From NCBI GenBank assembly GCA_012934845.2, contig WNNJ02003526.1, positions 310,001-374,000 of the forward strand: DNA of 64,000 nt. Reading direction: 5' to 3'. The notes below the pieces were generated by a model. The model had not been told where the DNA came from. It saw only the letters and a list, made by a program, of their open reading frames with translations, and did not search any database. This document shows, piece after piece, positions 20,701 to 32,359 of this stretch. A program made the position numbers and the translations under genes. Origin of the DNA: Pomphorhynchus laevis. Lineage: Eukaryota; Acanthocephala; Palaeacanthocephala; Echinorhynchida; Pomphorhynchidae. Position 1 is the first letter of the stretch; each line of letters starts with the position of its first letter.

Positions 20701-22706
20701 GAATAATTGCATACACGAGCGAGTATCATCATTTGGTCGGCTTCATAAATTATCCTCGTGTGAAGTCTTTAATCCTAGATGCAGCACTGTACACTACAAT
20801 CAGCGTAGGTGGACCTCATCAGCAGTGAGCCTACGCCTACCTTTCGTGTTTCGGTCCTTTAATGATCTGCTGAAATTTTCCTCTGCTGCCTTACTGTAAA
20901 AACAAACGATACAGTTTGTAAGGAACACATTTCCACTTGTGCAAACTGTACGTTGTTTCCGTCTTTTGTAACAAAAAGACGGAGATAGCACTACAGTTGC
21001 CGGAAACAACCGACAATCTGTCTTTTGAATCTTCTTGACAGGAAACCGGAATCTGCCAGGTTAATAGAATGAATAATTGCATACACGAGCGAGTATCATC
21101 ATTTGGTCGGCTTCATAAATTATCCTCGTGTGAAGTCTTTAATCCTAGATGCAGCACTGTACACTACAATCAGCGTAGGTGGACCTCATCAGCAGTGAGC
21201 CTACGCCTACCTTTCGTGTTTCGGTCCTTTAATGATCTGCTGAAATTTTCCTCTGCTGCCTTACTGTAAAAACAAACGATACAGTTTGTAAGGAACACAT
21301 TTCCACTTGTGCAAACTGTACGTTGTTTCCGTCTTTTGTAACAAAAAGACGGAGATAGCACTACAGTTGCCGGAAACAACCGACAATCTGTCTTTTGAAT
21401 CTTCTTGACAGGAAACCGGAATCTGCCAGGTTAATAGAATGAATAATTGCATACACGAGCGAGTATCATCATTTGGTCGGCTTCATAAATTATCCTCGTG
21501 TGAAGTCTTTAATCCTAGATGCAGCACTGTACACTACAATCAGCGTAGGTGGACCTCATCAGCAGTGAGCCTACGCCTACCTTTCGTGTTTCGGTCCTTT
21601 AATGATCTGCTGAAATTTTCCTCTGCTGCCTTACTGTAAAAACAAACGATACAGTTTGTAAGGAACACATTTCCACTTGTGCAAACTGTACGTTGTTTCC
21701 GTCTTTTGTAACAAAAAGACGGAGATAGCACTACAGTTGCCGGAAACAACCGACAATCTGTCTTTTGAATCTTCTTGACAGGAAACCGGAATCTGCCAGG
21801 TTAATAGAATGAATAATTGCATACACGAGCGAGTATCATCATTTGGTCGGCTTCATAAATTATCCTCGTGTGAAGTCTTTAATCCTAGATGCAGCACTGT
21901 ACACTACAATCAGCGTAGGTGGACCTCATCAGCAGTGAGCCTACGCCTACCTTTCGTGTTTCGGTCCTTTAATGATCTGCTGAAATTTTCCTCTGCTGCC
22001 TTACTGTAAAAACAAACGATACAGTTTGTAAGGAACACATTTCCACTTGTGCAAACTGTACGTTGTTTCCGTCTTTTGTAACAAAAAGACGGAGATAGCA
22101 CTACAGTTGCCGGAAACAACCGACAATCTGTCTTTTGAATCTTCTTGACAGGAAACCGGAATCTGCCAGGTTAATAGAATGAATAATTGCATACACGAGC
22201 GAGTATCATCATTTGGTCGGCTTCATAAATTATCCTCGTGTGAAGTCTTTAATCCTAGATGCAGCACTGTACACTACAATCAGCGTAGGTGGACCTCATC
22301 AGCAGTGAGCCTACGCCTACCTTTCGTGTTTCGGTCCTTTAATGATCTGCTGAAATTTTCCTCTGCTGCCTTACTGTAAAAACAAACGATACAGTTTGTA
22401 AGGAACACATTTCCACTTGTGCAAACTGTACGTTGTTTCCGTCTTTTGTAACAAAAAGACGGAGATAGCACTACAGTTGCCGGAAACAACCGACAATCTG
22501 TCTTTTGAATCTTCTTGACAGGAAACCGGAATCTGCCAGGTTAATAGAATGAATAATTGCATACACGAGCGAGTATCATCATTTGGTCGGCTTCATAAAT
22601 TATCCTCGTGTGAAGTCTTTAATCCTAGATGCAGCACTGTACACTACAATCAGCGTAGGTGGACCTCATCAGCAGTGAGCCTACGCCTACCTTTCGTGTT
22701 TCGGTC
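17767..22706. repeat. 370-bp satellite array, 13.35 copies
   Basis: Units begin CATCATTTGGTCGG at 17,767, 18,137, 18,507 and every 370 bp to 22,577. The last is cut at 22,706 and followed by a duplicated AGCAAACATCAACGATC. Copies are almost identical: the first differs by GAAGAC for GAAGTC, and units 2 and 5 carry TTTCTG for TTACTG. Each unit holds three inverted repeats, in unit 1 at 17,842-17,876 (GCGTAGG / CCTACGC), 17,951-17,989 (ACAGTTTG / CAAACTGT) and 17,999-18,022 (CCGTCTTTT / AAAAGACGG). Short frames of 63-69 codons recur on both strands but lack coding features, so I do not call them genes. Confidence 0.99.
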
Positions 22707-22954
22707 AGCAAACATCAACGATCAGCAAACATCAACGATATTAAGTCCCTGAAAATAATAAGCTGATTACAATAAGAATGACTATAAGCAAGAAGATAAT
22801 TAAAAGCAGGAAAATGAAAGGCAGTCAGAAAACTGCAAATTAATAAATAAATAAATGATTTTCTTATGTACACGAAACAAAAAAGACAGATAAATAGATG
22901 AATGAAAAGTCCAAAAAACGTTGATGACTAGTAACAATAGAAATCGACCGAAAT

Positions 22955-23075
22955 CTACCGGCATTCCAGCTCCTCTTCCTGTTTCAAGGCCACAAATCCA
23001 CGGGGATCTGAGCCCCCAACCGATCCAACACGCCGCTTTCCGACTGAACCACCCGGGGTCTTTCTTCCCCGAATA
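22955..23075 (-). mobile_element. tRNA-derived SINE-like sequence
   Basis: On the minus strand TGGTTCAGTCGG (23,040-23,051) fits a pol III A box. About 26 nt downstream, GGCTCAGATCC (23,004-23,014) resembles a B box within a T-arm-like GGGG-loop-CCCC. The block is much more GC-rich than its surroundings. No complete cloverleaf, terminators or target duplications were verified. Confidence 0.4.
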
Positions 23076-24210
23076 ATCCAATCGGCGCGGACTATGCTGG
23101 GTAAACGAGAGACGAAGAGCTTAATGAAAACTGCAAATGAATCCAGTTGATCGATTTCGAGCAATGATATATTTGAACGTCACGAAGTGACATACAATTA
23201 GAGCAAATGCGGTGTTTGAACGGTTGTTGTGGTACCATTTGCAGCTGCAAAGGATATTATGACGAGGAAGTTTATATGCGGTTTTTGTGTAGCATCGTTA
23301 TCCACTGTTTCCACATCAATTCGGGTGGCATTGGTTCAAACTGATTCATCTATACACTTGACCGTGATGATGGGGACACTTTACTTACCATACAGTAAAC
23401 GACTCTGGTATAATAGAATAGCAAGATATAAATGTGAAGAACAATGGATCACTGAAATCTCTCGACGTGATTAAATCTTCCTCTAGAATCAAGATTTCTT
23501 TAAACAAAGCGATGGTTAGCACCGATAATCAACTTACAATAGATTCACCCAACAATGTAATAAGTTCTATTATGGTATCGATTCTATCGTAGCATCATAA
23601 ATACCTCATCGTACCTCTTTTGATCCATGATCCTACAAATTCCGTTGCTCTATTAACATCAAGTTATCCAAACCAAATTCCCAGAAATTAACTATTTCAT
23701 CTCTCATTTCCTACTTTTTCTTACCACTCCTCGAATCATCATTCAATCTTTTCCTAGCCTCCTCAATTTTCCCCAAAAGCTTTGTATTATTATCTTTTAT
23801 CTTAAACTATAGAATGTTTCCTGATCACTTCCAATCTGGCATTGCCAACCTCACATCTGTGCGTAATGAAAATCTTACTATTGAATATAACGGTGAAATA
23901 CTCTATGAATCAAACATAATAATAGAAATGTTCGTGTCGTCCGTCTCCTACCCAAAATTCAATGGAGACTTATTTAACGGCGTTGTCGACTACCTATTCA
24001 TTTCATCTCTGCCTCCTAAACATCTGCTTCATCGCGAATAAAGTCGACACAGTACTTGACATCTTATTCAAAAATCTTTGGATCTGCTTTGCCTCACTAA
24101 ATATTGGCATCTTGATAGTAGTGACATCTTGGTTTGACGCATACGTTCTTTCGATTATTCTGTCATCAATAAGTATTGATCTCAATTATTTGATAGTGTC
24201 TCATCCAGTA

Positions 24211-24257
24211 ATCATAGTAGCCTCACCGCTTTATCGAAGCGGTGAGACCACTATGAT
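24211..24257. repeat. 47-bp foldback inside copy D
   Basis: ATCATAGT-G-CTCACCGCTT is followed, after a five-base loop, by its near-perfect complement AAGCGGTGAG-C-ACTATGAT (arms about 21 bp). It is absent from the matching segment of copy A. Confidence 0.85.
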
Positions 24258-25636
24258 TAGGTCACCACTTTCCTCATAGCTCTCGTCTTTCTCTGCCGCT
24301 TAATCGTTTAAGTATTCCGCTTGTTCCTCAAACCTTTCTAACTTCTTACTTTCAATATTTTGTTAGGCTTATCTCGTTTAATATGCATCTTATGTATCGT
24401 AATGACTCTAGTTTTTCGTATAATACTTTCTTTGCTGAACTATCAGATCTGCTCTCACATATTTTCGCTCTCCTCTACTGTTGCTCTTGTACCGGGCGAT
24501 ATCAGCATTCGTTTGGACTGCCCTTGTCTTCTTGGTACCCAGAAACTGATCACCGCTTTCCATAATTGTTACTATTCTATCATGTATTCGCTACCGGCCC
24601 ATACCACTACTCACATTCTTTGTGGTATTGATTTAATCACTGTTTCTAGTAGCATATCTTCCTTCGCCTTAATCTCTACTTTGGATCCCGACATATCCAA
24701 CCATTTTCTTGTCATCCTCTCTTCCTATTATTCGCAAATATTTCTTTGAATCTCTTATTATCTGTCGACAGTGGAAACGTATCGATCTTCATATGTTTCG
24801 TTCTCTACTAATTGTCTTTTCTCATGAATCGTCATTTACTCTCGAACTTCAGTAATATATGTCTAATCTCTTTAATTCTGAATTTTCTATACTTGACAAT
24901 ATTCTTCCATGTCAACCATTTACTGTTTATCGAACGTACTATGCACCATGGTTTGACTTTGACTATATGAATTAGAAGTGTCTGATACGTAGTTCGTCTA
25001 AAACGTGCATTTCTTTCCTCAAGCGTTCTCCAACTTATATCCCCATTGATATTCGCAGCAACTATTTAGCTTTTCGTATAGTTCACAGTTCCCTCCTGCG
25101 TAGTAAGTCTTTGCTCTTTTGGAAAAACAATATTATATCTTCCTCTAATTCAAGATATAAATGGAATACTCTCAACACCATACTGTCGCATTCTAACTAT
25201 GTTAACACTCGATCCATATAAATTTGCTTATTATATACAATCAAAGCTTGATTCGACTATTCTTGGCATTTATTTTTCTCATATATCGTCTTCTTTACTG
25301 AATCTTCGTCTTCCAGAACTCTTTCATTCCATTTCAATATCTGTTGACGAAGTTACTCGTTTGCTTTTATCTTTATCAAGCAAAACATTCCTTGTTCATC
25401 ATAAATAAAAACCAAAAGATCTTAAAAGGTTGTAGCCTATAACCGAGAAACGAAAAATGAAAAGAAATAAAGAAAACAAGCAAATAAGCAGATCAGTTAA
25501 GGCATGTCGTCACACGAATCCATTAAAGTATGTCTTGAGCTACCTCTAATTCAGTTCTTTAATTCCGTTTGAATTGTTTCCAGACAATATTGGGAATTGA
25601 GAATAGTATATTTCTCGCATCATTTTCGAATGTTTT

Positions 25637-25906
25637 TCATGTGGATTTTATTGCTCTACCACGAGGACGTTTCCAATGCAAGGCATTGCTTAAAATATAC
25701 ACCATTTTTGGAATACGTGCATTTTCCATACGCAGAACATGTCTAAGAAGACGAAATCTGTTTTTTGGTTTAATTTGAATAACTGAATTCACAATACCAC
25801 TTCTTTTACGCACGGTGTCATTTAATATATATTCGAGTGGATTTATTCTTGCAATCTTTCTAAGCCATTTATTTTCTGCAGCCATTACTTTTCCATTTAT
25901 GCTCAT
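25637..25906 (-). mobile_element. C-terminal fragment of another non-LTR element
   Basis: An open minus-strand frame contains ENKWLRKIARINPLEYILND, RFRLLRHVLRMENARIPKMV and KRPRGR. The run WLRRIA, then RLRWxGHVLRM, then RIPK, then GKRPRGR is the conserved tail of many RTE-like endonuclease-RT proteins. It interrupts copy D, which resumes near 26,140. Confidence 0.7.
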
Positions 25907-26605
25907 TTGTTAGACCAGCATTCCGATCATCTAGAACTTTTAACTACTACTCCTCCTATGTTCTTGAAGACAGATATCTAGCAATCGTTAACTACTTATA
26001 ATTTCTTGATGTTTTCTTCGACAATAAAAACTTTCTAAACCTCAGATCCAATAATACCGGCATCCTTGATATTCCATGACACCTTACCAACTTCGGATAT
26101 CGTTCAAACAATGCTAGTGATCTACAAGCCAAGAATTCTATCTGGTAAGCATTCTGTTTGCTCACTCTCTTCGTACCTTTAAGAAACTATTTCATTCCCA
26201 TCTCATCTCAATTGATCGCCGATTATCCTCTACGTTATCATTCCTTACGTATATATTATCTATCCTTCTTTGTATTTTCTCTCATCACTTTTCGGATACC
26301 CATCGCTCATCAACCTCCTTTTCTTAAAAGACACTAGCCTACCTCTCTATCGATGCGTTCCCGTCATTCCCTCTTACTTCACGTTTACAATTACTCCAAC
26401 AACTCCTGTCTCCGATCCTTCCTCGTTGCCGCCCTACTCTCCTTGAATCAGCTCCCTCTAGATGTCCAGCGCACTTTATCCTTTATCACATTCAAATACC
26501 GACTCCGTTCCCACCTTATCGACACATTATTTAGATTTTTTTGTGGTCATGTAAGCGTGCGCTGGCCGCATTCGCCACGTATAAATAAATCATTTTTTAT
26601 TCTAC

Positions 26606-28077
26606 TGTTTAAATAAATTACAGCATTAGAATAAATGTTAGTTGTCAAGCATTTGAGTATACATCCTGAATTTATATATAATTAGGATGATCAAACATTC
26701 GAGAATTAACTTTTTTTACATCCTAACGTTCTTGTTCGTACTAACGTGTTTTGCATTGCTTTCCATAAAACATGATGTAACAGATTATGATTGCTTGAAC
26801 TTTTCCTTCCTTATCTTAAGACTCAAACTTTCCTTGTCCTAAGACTCAAACTCAAACTCTTAGTATAATGATATCCTTTATAATACTGCAATTTATCGCA
26901 ACAAAATCTAAATACGTTAAACTTGATTAAATTCTCCCAGAAATTCAACCAAATTTGTATAATCAAAATATGTACAGTTAGAGAGAGTGTTACTCATCTA
27001 AATCCCGATTCTGTGGATTGATTTTAAACATTTTAACTTAAAAACCCGCTGAAATAAAGTATCAAAGCACGTTGAAATAAAGTAAATACATTAAAATAAA
27101 ATACAATTTAATATAATATTAAATAATTAATACATTTTAATTAAATATACGTTAATTTAAAATAATTATAATTGCAAATATTTGAATTGTATTAAATATT
27201 TTAATATAATTCAAATAAAATATTTTTCTGGCGAACTATTCATAATTATTTTAGTAAATTCAAAATCACATTTTACGGATACTCATAGTGACTACCGTTT
27301 CCATTCTATTCCGTTTATCAGTTAAGTGTATTTCTTATTGTTGATTGTAAAGAGAAGCTCATCAACGTAAATAAGGTATCAAAACTAAGATTCACATGCC
27401 TGGATTAATCTACAATTTTGTCGCTCAGCATTGAAATATCATATTGTTCGTTGTTTGCTGATAACTACTCATCATTTGTAATAATTATTTAAAATAACAT
27501 TTTCTAACCGAAATTTTTGTCATTTATTTTGAAAGATACTAAATAAACGTGAAACAAATATTCTAGAGTAACACTTAGCGCTCTTTGGATACGAAACGTA
27601 CTGTTTAGTTCCCTTTGGAACCATACGAAACGTACTGTTAAGCTTATGCTCAATCAAACTTTTTCCTAGTGAGCAAACGTTTTTAGTAATATAAGAACTA
27701 GTCGACTCCCGGTGGCCATTTTATTACGATCGCCTAATTCGTGGAGGTTACTCGACCAGTGATATACTTTTTCCGACGCATAATCAATATAATGGTACAT
27801 TTGTTAAGTAGTTTAATAATTATTTAATTATTAATCATTAATCATTAATTAATTATTACATTTAATCTTTAAATGCTGCAATTGTCGTTCATCTGAAAGA
27901 TAGCTTTATTGCAAATAGCTTCATTACATTAAAAATAGCTTCATTACATTAATTATAAAATTATATTTATATTTGATCTTTTCTAGGTTTTTCTGTATTG
28001 TTTTTCGCATAATTAATCAATTCTTGTTTTTTATAAAGAACAAGTTGACCGGAATTGGAAAATAATTGCCTACATAT
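26606..28077. other. Intergenic AT-rich sequence upstream of the long gene
   Basis: No coding sequence is supported. A tandem echo ACGAAACGTACTGTT occurs at about 27,591 and 27,637. The stretch would hold the promoter and 5' UTR of the gene at 28,078, but I see no convincing core promoter motif. Confidence 0.45.
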
Positions 28078-31000
28078 ATGGATTCTTTTGAATATTATTA
28101 CTTCTGTTTAATCCATGCAGAATCAAGCGTTGTCTACGAATGCATTCAAAGTCTAATTGATTTATCTTTCGGCAAATCGATTACCATATCAGATTGCTTA
28201 AATAATGATGTACTGGTCAGTAATTTTCAACGTTATATCAGTAAATTTAAAACGGATGAAGCATTCAAATCATTTATATTTAGAGAACGACTATACTACT
28301 TAAAGATCACATGTTACTCTGTTGCTAAGTTGCTAGCAAGCACAAGTTGCCCATCCTATATAGTAAACTTCATAACGAAGTTCAGCAACCAAAACAATTC
28401 ACTCATCATCAACACACTAACTGGATTTGTCGTCAGCTCAGATTTTTCAATACTAGAAAAATGTGAATGTCTACAATGTTTGGTGATTTTACTGACTGGC
28501 AATAGAGACGATTTAGCTTCATCGAAAAATTTCGAGTTTAGTTCATCTGATTATTTCTTATTAAATCGGTATTTCAAACAAATAAGACGACTGTTGAGTG
28601 AAAATGTTGAACATTTTTGTTGTAAAGAACTACATGTATCGTTGCTGGATTTACTCCTTTCCTTATTGAGAATGAATAATACCCATATTATAACACCCAT
28701 AACCAGCTCATCTTACGGAGGTATCTTTTGTCGTTTTGTAAATCAGCAATTTATCGAAAATACTTCGCTGTCTGACTTTATCAAAGATATAGGGAAAAGA
28801 GCTGTACATATCGCAGATCTTTGTGTTTATCAAGTGTCATTCATAGCCTGCCAGCTTGCTCTTACGCTCGTGAGTGACTATAGTAATTTCGATGATGCTG
28901 ATTTTCAAGATTGCTATGTTGAAATCATTGAACTTGTAAATCGTCTTATAGTTTACCATCCCGTTGAACTGGGAACACTTATAGTTGAGATGAAGCCTGA
29001 CAAGTCAAATGTAGCCCGGGCAATTGCAATCGCTGCTAGTAGCAATAATTGGCATTTACTAAACGTCATTTTACATTTACCTGCTAATCCTCTGTCAAAT
29101 GCCTTACTCAATACGGCAACTACTAGATTGACAAACACATATCCTTTATTAAACTATAGTACTATGAATGGTTTACATGTAATGCAATATGATTGGTCAT
29201 TAGGCTATTACCTTGGTCTATATAAATGGAAACTTTTATTTGAACATTTAACTAAATCGGGTCTTGAAACAGGCGATTGTATACAGCTTATAGCTCATGC
29301 AAGTTCTTCCGAAAGCGGGTGGCGTTTAGAACTGTTTAGTCCAATCGTTCTGAATTACTATAGCAATATAATGTGCATATTAATACGTTCATTGTGCCAA
29401 AATATGCATCGTTCATCTATTGATTTGCATTGGTTAGCTTATAGTCTACAGAAATTGATATTAAAATGTCACGTATGCTTACCAGTTGCAGTGATCGAGT
29501 GCTCATTAAAAATTATAAGCGACGTTCCTGGAGACCGACAAATTTCACATATAATTGCATCCGTGATTGTTGAAGATAAGCTAATTTTTGATTATTACTT
29601 AAAGGCGATTTCACTTAATCTTTTATTAAATGTTATTTCAGTTGAAGAGTCCTTATCGTCTAGTGACGAAAATTTACTGAAATCGGCTGAACAGTGTGCA
29701 ATCAACGTTATTCATCAAACTAGGGATGCAAACGTATTACTCCCTACTATGAAATGGTTGCTTGCAAAACACGATTGTATAGGTCCCGATGTTTATATGA
29801 CGCTTGTGAATTTTTTGGACTACTATGGCACTGAAGATGGTTGCGACCATAATCAGGATAATCTTAATATTTATGACTATTATGGCAATCGTCAAAATGG
29901 TTCTGACAAAGACATCAACCTTGTGATCTGTATTGTAAGTATACTTGCAAATTGCAATGAAAATTACCAGCAGAAATCCGAAAATCAACGGCCCACTGAA
30001 AATTCGACAATTTTAAATAAAGTCTTGAAAATATTTCGTAAATATATAAGCAATTCAGTGAATACTAAAGGTGACGACCTGGCTAATGATTTGATTATGT
30101 TATTTAGCAGTTTGAGACAGTATATTTATAAGCACCAGGATTCCGAATCAATTACAATTCTAGGACAGCTTGCTGCTCTTGCTGGTACTTCCTATCCAAG
30201 GCTATTATCTGAATGCCTGGATTTTCGAATGTATCTATTGCTGAACAAAGATTTTCTGAAAAAAGATGAAACTCGCGATAAAGGTGTCGGAAACGAACAA
30301 ATATTAGATGTAATGATTCCAGAATACTTAGACTGTATAGAGTCTGCTCTTATTGCTATCCGCTTCAAGTGCACAAACGGCTTAAGATTTCAATTTCCTT
30401 CTAAATTATATTCAACTACTCCACTAGCATTCCTAATTATTGATTATCAATCAGAAATCCTCCTTGACAATCTACTTTCAACCTGTTCTGATGATCACTA
30501 CAAGTGCATTCTACCTAAGCTAATAGACGGATGCCTATCTTTATCATTCACTGACTCCAGCATACTTTTGAAATTCAGATACATTTTACCCTTAATTCAA
30601 CAACTTCTATTAACATTAGACGATAAGCAATATTTGAATTATAAGTGTATTCTTGCAAATGTTTTGCTACAGTCAGCGGGAACGTTTGTCCTTCCAATTA
30701 TAAACGTGTTTTTGTCAACTATACTCCCTAAGCTTAGGACATTCAGCGAATGCTTGTGCCCTCTAATGTGTACGATTTTAAAATTACTACCTTTCAATAG
30801 ACTTTCTCGCGAGCATCTCCAATTATTGAAAATGCTTGTCTGTAAATTCAACGACGAGTTACTGGCCGAGCAGCAGGACAAGTTTGAAAACCTTGATATA
30901 CTTATTGAACCACTAATTATGCTAAGTCCTACACTGTGTAGAATATGTAGCGATGCGGCCTTGTGTTTAGATGAATATCCATTGCTGTTGAAGTTTCGCG

Positions 31001-31320
31001 ATGACGAACAATCTGAATTTAATGTGATAAGTTTTGAAAGATGTACAGGTTTATGTCTTATTGCGTTTCGAAAATATGGTCATCTTAACAACAGTTTACT
31101 CGAGAAAATGCTTAGTTTTATCATATGCCACGGTATTATGTGTTTACGTCGGCAACCTAAAGTATACGGTTTTAAGCATTTCATCCGTGCAGAGCTGGAC
31201 CGCGTTTTTACCGTTCTTTCAACTTACATTAAACGCAAACATTTAGATGAGAATGTTGATTCTGTTAAATATTTTGAATCATTATCAATATTGTACAAAT
31301 TTTCATTCCAACGCGCATGA
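28078..31320 (+). CDS. Large intronless protein, predicted all-helical, function not recognised
   Basis: The frame extends a little upstream at a TTG codon, but the first ATG is at 28,078 (MDSFEYYYFCLIHAESS), giving 1080 residues. Composition is leucine-, isoleucine- and serine-rich, with repeated amphipathic helical stretches throughout (for example SLLDLLLSLLRMNN; LAYSLQKLILKCHVCLPVAV; LIQQLLLTLDDK). This suggests an ARM/HEAT-like solenoid. Residues about 590-640 form an acidic Asn/Asp/Tyr-rich insertion (NIYDYYGNRQNGSDK) that is probably an exposed loop. There is no signal peptide, membrane span or catalytic motif that I can see. A single 3.2-kb exon is unusual beside the short-exon genes at 33-38 and 57-64 kb, so it may be a retrogene. 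I cannot name it. A likely poly(A) signal follows at 31,456. Confidence 0.85.
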   Translation: MDSFEYYYFCLIHAESSVVYECIQSLIDLSFGKSITISDCLNNDVLVSNFQRYISKFKTDEAFKSFIFRERLYYLKITCYSVAKLLASTSCPSYIVNFITKFSNQNNSLIINTLTGFVVSSDFSILEKCECLQCLVILLTGNRDDLASSKNFEFSSSDYFLLNRYFKQIRRLLSENVEHFCCKELHVSLLDLLLSLLRMNNTHIITPITSSSYGGIFCRFVNQQFIENTSLSDFIKDIGKRAVHIADLCVYQVSFIACQLALTLVSDYSNFDDADFQDCYVEIIELVNRLIVYHPVELGTLIVEMKPDKSNVARAIAIAASSNNWHLLNVILHLPANPLSNALLNTATTRLTNTYPLLNYSTMNGLHVMQYDWSLGYYLGLYKWKLLFEHLTKSGLETGDCIQLIAHASSSESGWRLELFSPIVLNYYSNIMCILIRSLCQNMHRSSIDLHWLAYSLQKLILKCHVCLPVAVIECSLKIISDVPGDRQISHIIASVIVEDKLIFDYYLKAISLNLLLNVISVEESLSSSDENLLKSAEQCAINVIHQTRDANVLLPTMKWLLAKHDCIGPDVYMTLVNFLDYYGTEDGCDHNQDNLNIYDYYGNRQNGSDKDINLVICIVSILANCNENYQQKSENQRPTENSTILNKVLKIFRKYISNSVNTKGDDLANDLIMLFSSLRQYIYKHQDSESITILGQLAALAGTSYPRLLSECLDFRMYLLLNKDFLKKDETRDKGVGNEQILDVMIPEYLDCIESALIAIRFKCTNGLRFQFPSKLYSTTPLAFLIIDYQSEILLDNLLSTCSDDHYKCILPKLIDGCLSLSFTDSSILLKFRYILPLIQQLLLTLDDKQYLNYKCILANVLLQSAGTFVLPIINVFLSTILPKLRTFSECLCPLMCTILKLLPFNRLSREHLQLLKMLVCKFNDELLAEQQDKFENLDILIEPLIMLSPTLCRICSDAALCLDEYPLLLKFRDDEQSEFNVISFERCTGLCLIAFRKYGHLNNSLLEKMLSFIICHGIMCLRRQPKVYGFKHFIRAELDRVFTVLSTYIKRKHLDENVDSVKYFESLSILYKFSFQRA

Positions 31321-31455
31321 CGACAACCATTTCGATTGAATGATTTGAATAATTTCTCTGTACAAATATAATGTAAATGTGTTTTGTCTAGTGCTTTTGA
31401 TATTTAGAATAATGATAATCCTGCTAATTTAAAATACGGGCAATTATGCAATGTC

Positions 31456-31461
31456 AATAAA
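31456..31461 (+). terminator. Poly(A) signal AATAAA
   Basis: AATAAA lies 136 bases after the stop codon of the 1080-residue gene, with a variant CAATAAAT at about 31,492 downstream. Position and orientation fit its 3' end. Confidence 0.5.
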
Positions 31462-31499
31462 AAGTTTGTAACTAAATTATATTCGATGAAACAATAAAT

Positions 31500-32359
31500 A
31501 ATTTTATACAAAATAAATGCAGATCGCACATCAGAACACGTCATGTAATCAACTCATCATGTGAAAGCTGATTAGTGTTCATCATTTAAGCAAATTTAGA
31601 TTATAAATCATTTGATGCTGATAGTTTTTATATTTATCAGATGACGCTGAAAATGTTTGTGAAATATTCTAAAATTGTCTTCTTTGGCTTCTAAAATCAA
31701 AATATAAATTCGATAAACTTTTATTTCTTTTATATTCGACTATATTTATTTTCCAGGTAAAATAATGGGAATTCTTAATAATTTATATAATTATAAATTA
31801 TATAATTTATATAATTTATATTATTTTTATATTAATTGTAAAGAGAATAAAATAGGATTTGGTTTTCTTTTCTCTTTTGCTGACGAAATTTTTCTTGATC
31901 GCGGAATTTGCTGTGAATTTACTTTTTTTACATTTCTTCGTATTTATGTTTAAAATTTTATTATTTTGAAACGAATAAGTTCTACAAATAAACGATTTAA
32001 AATAAATGATAAATAAATGATAAATATATTATTCTACAAATAAATCAAATGAAAATAGATAATTAGATATATAATTAAATTAAATAAATAATTAGGTATA
32101 AAAACAATAAAACTTTACGATCAAGATTATCGTTTAGATGCATCATTTTATTTTTCAAAATAAAATGTTGCTTTATAAAACTAATTTTTGTAAAATTCTA
32201 AAATTTGGTCTCTTTCGCTAACTCTGCGAATTATTTATGTAATCATATCTTATTTCGCTTTATAAAAACTAATTGACTGAACAAAATATTTGAGCTTAGC
32301 GTAAAATATTTTACGCTAACGAAATATTTGAATATATAAATGCACATTGTAATCGTATC
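31500..32359. other. AT-rich spacer with a repeated segment
   Basis: No gene is supported. The sequence near 32,128-32,190 (ATCGTTTAGATGCATCATTT) is related to the ends of the repeats at 33,296-33,530 and 34,322-34,556. A short AT-only frame at 31,765 is low complexity. Confidence 0.4.

Larger units (their letters stand above)
23190..26605 (+). mobile_element. CR1-like non-LTR element, long decayed copy D
   Basis: At 23,205-23,300 the plus strand encodes KFICGFCVASL, matching the ORF1 zinc finger of copy A. 24,040-24,750 is a degenerate endonuclease (ANKVDTVLDI; VPGDISIRLD; DPDISNHFLVIL). 24,970-25,400 matches the linker and RT start. 26,140-26,600 is the C-terminal domain with the family 3' tail (ATTTTTTTGTGGTCATGTAA, GCGTGCGCTGG, CACGTATAAATAAATC). 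The RT core is mostly missing. An unrelated fragment is inserted at about 25,410-25,910. The copy spans nearly the whole element but has no usable frame. Confidence 0.75.

Noticed and set aside
17767-22706. CRISPR-like array
   Set aside because: The whole 370-bp unit is repeated with no unique spacers, and the genome is eukaryotic.
17840-22752. Arrays of identical 63-81-codon frames on both strands
   Set aside because: They recur every 370 bp because the satellite does. They overlap on both strands, show no coding bias and have no start context or recognisable domain.
28066-28077. Start of the long protein at TTG 28,066
   Set aside because: A eukaryotic start should be ATG; the first in-frame ATG is at 28,078.
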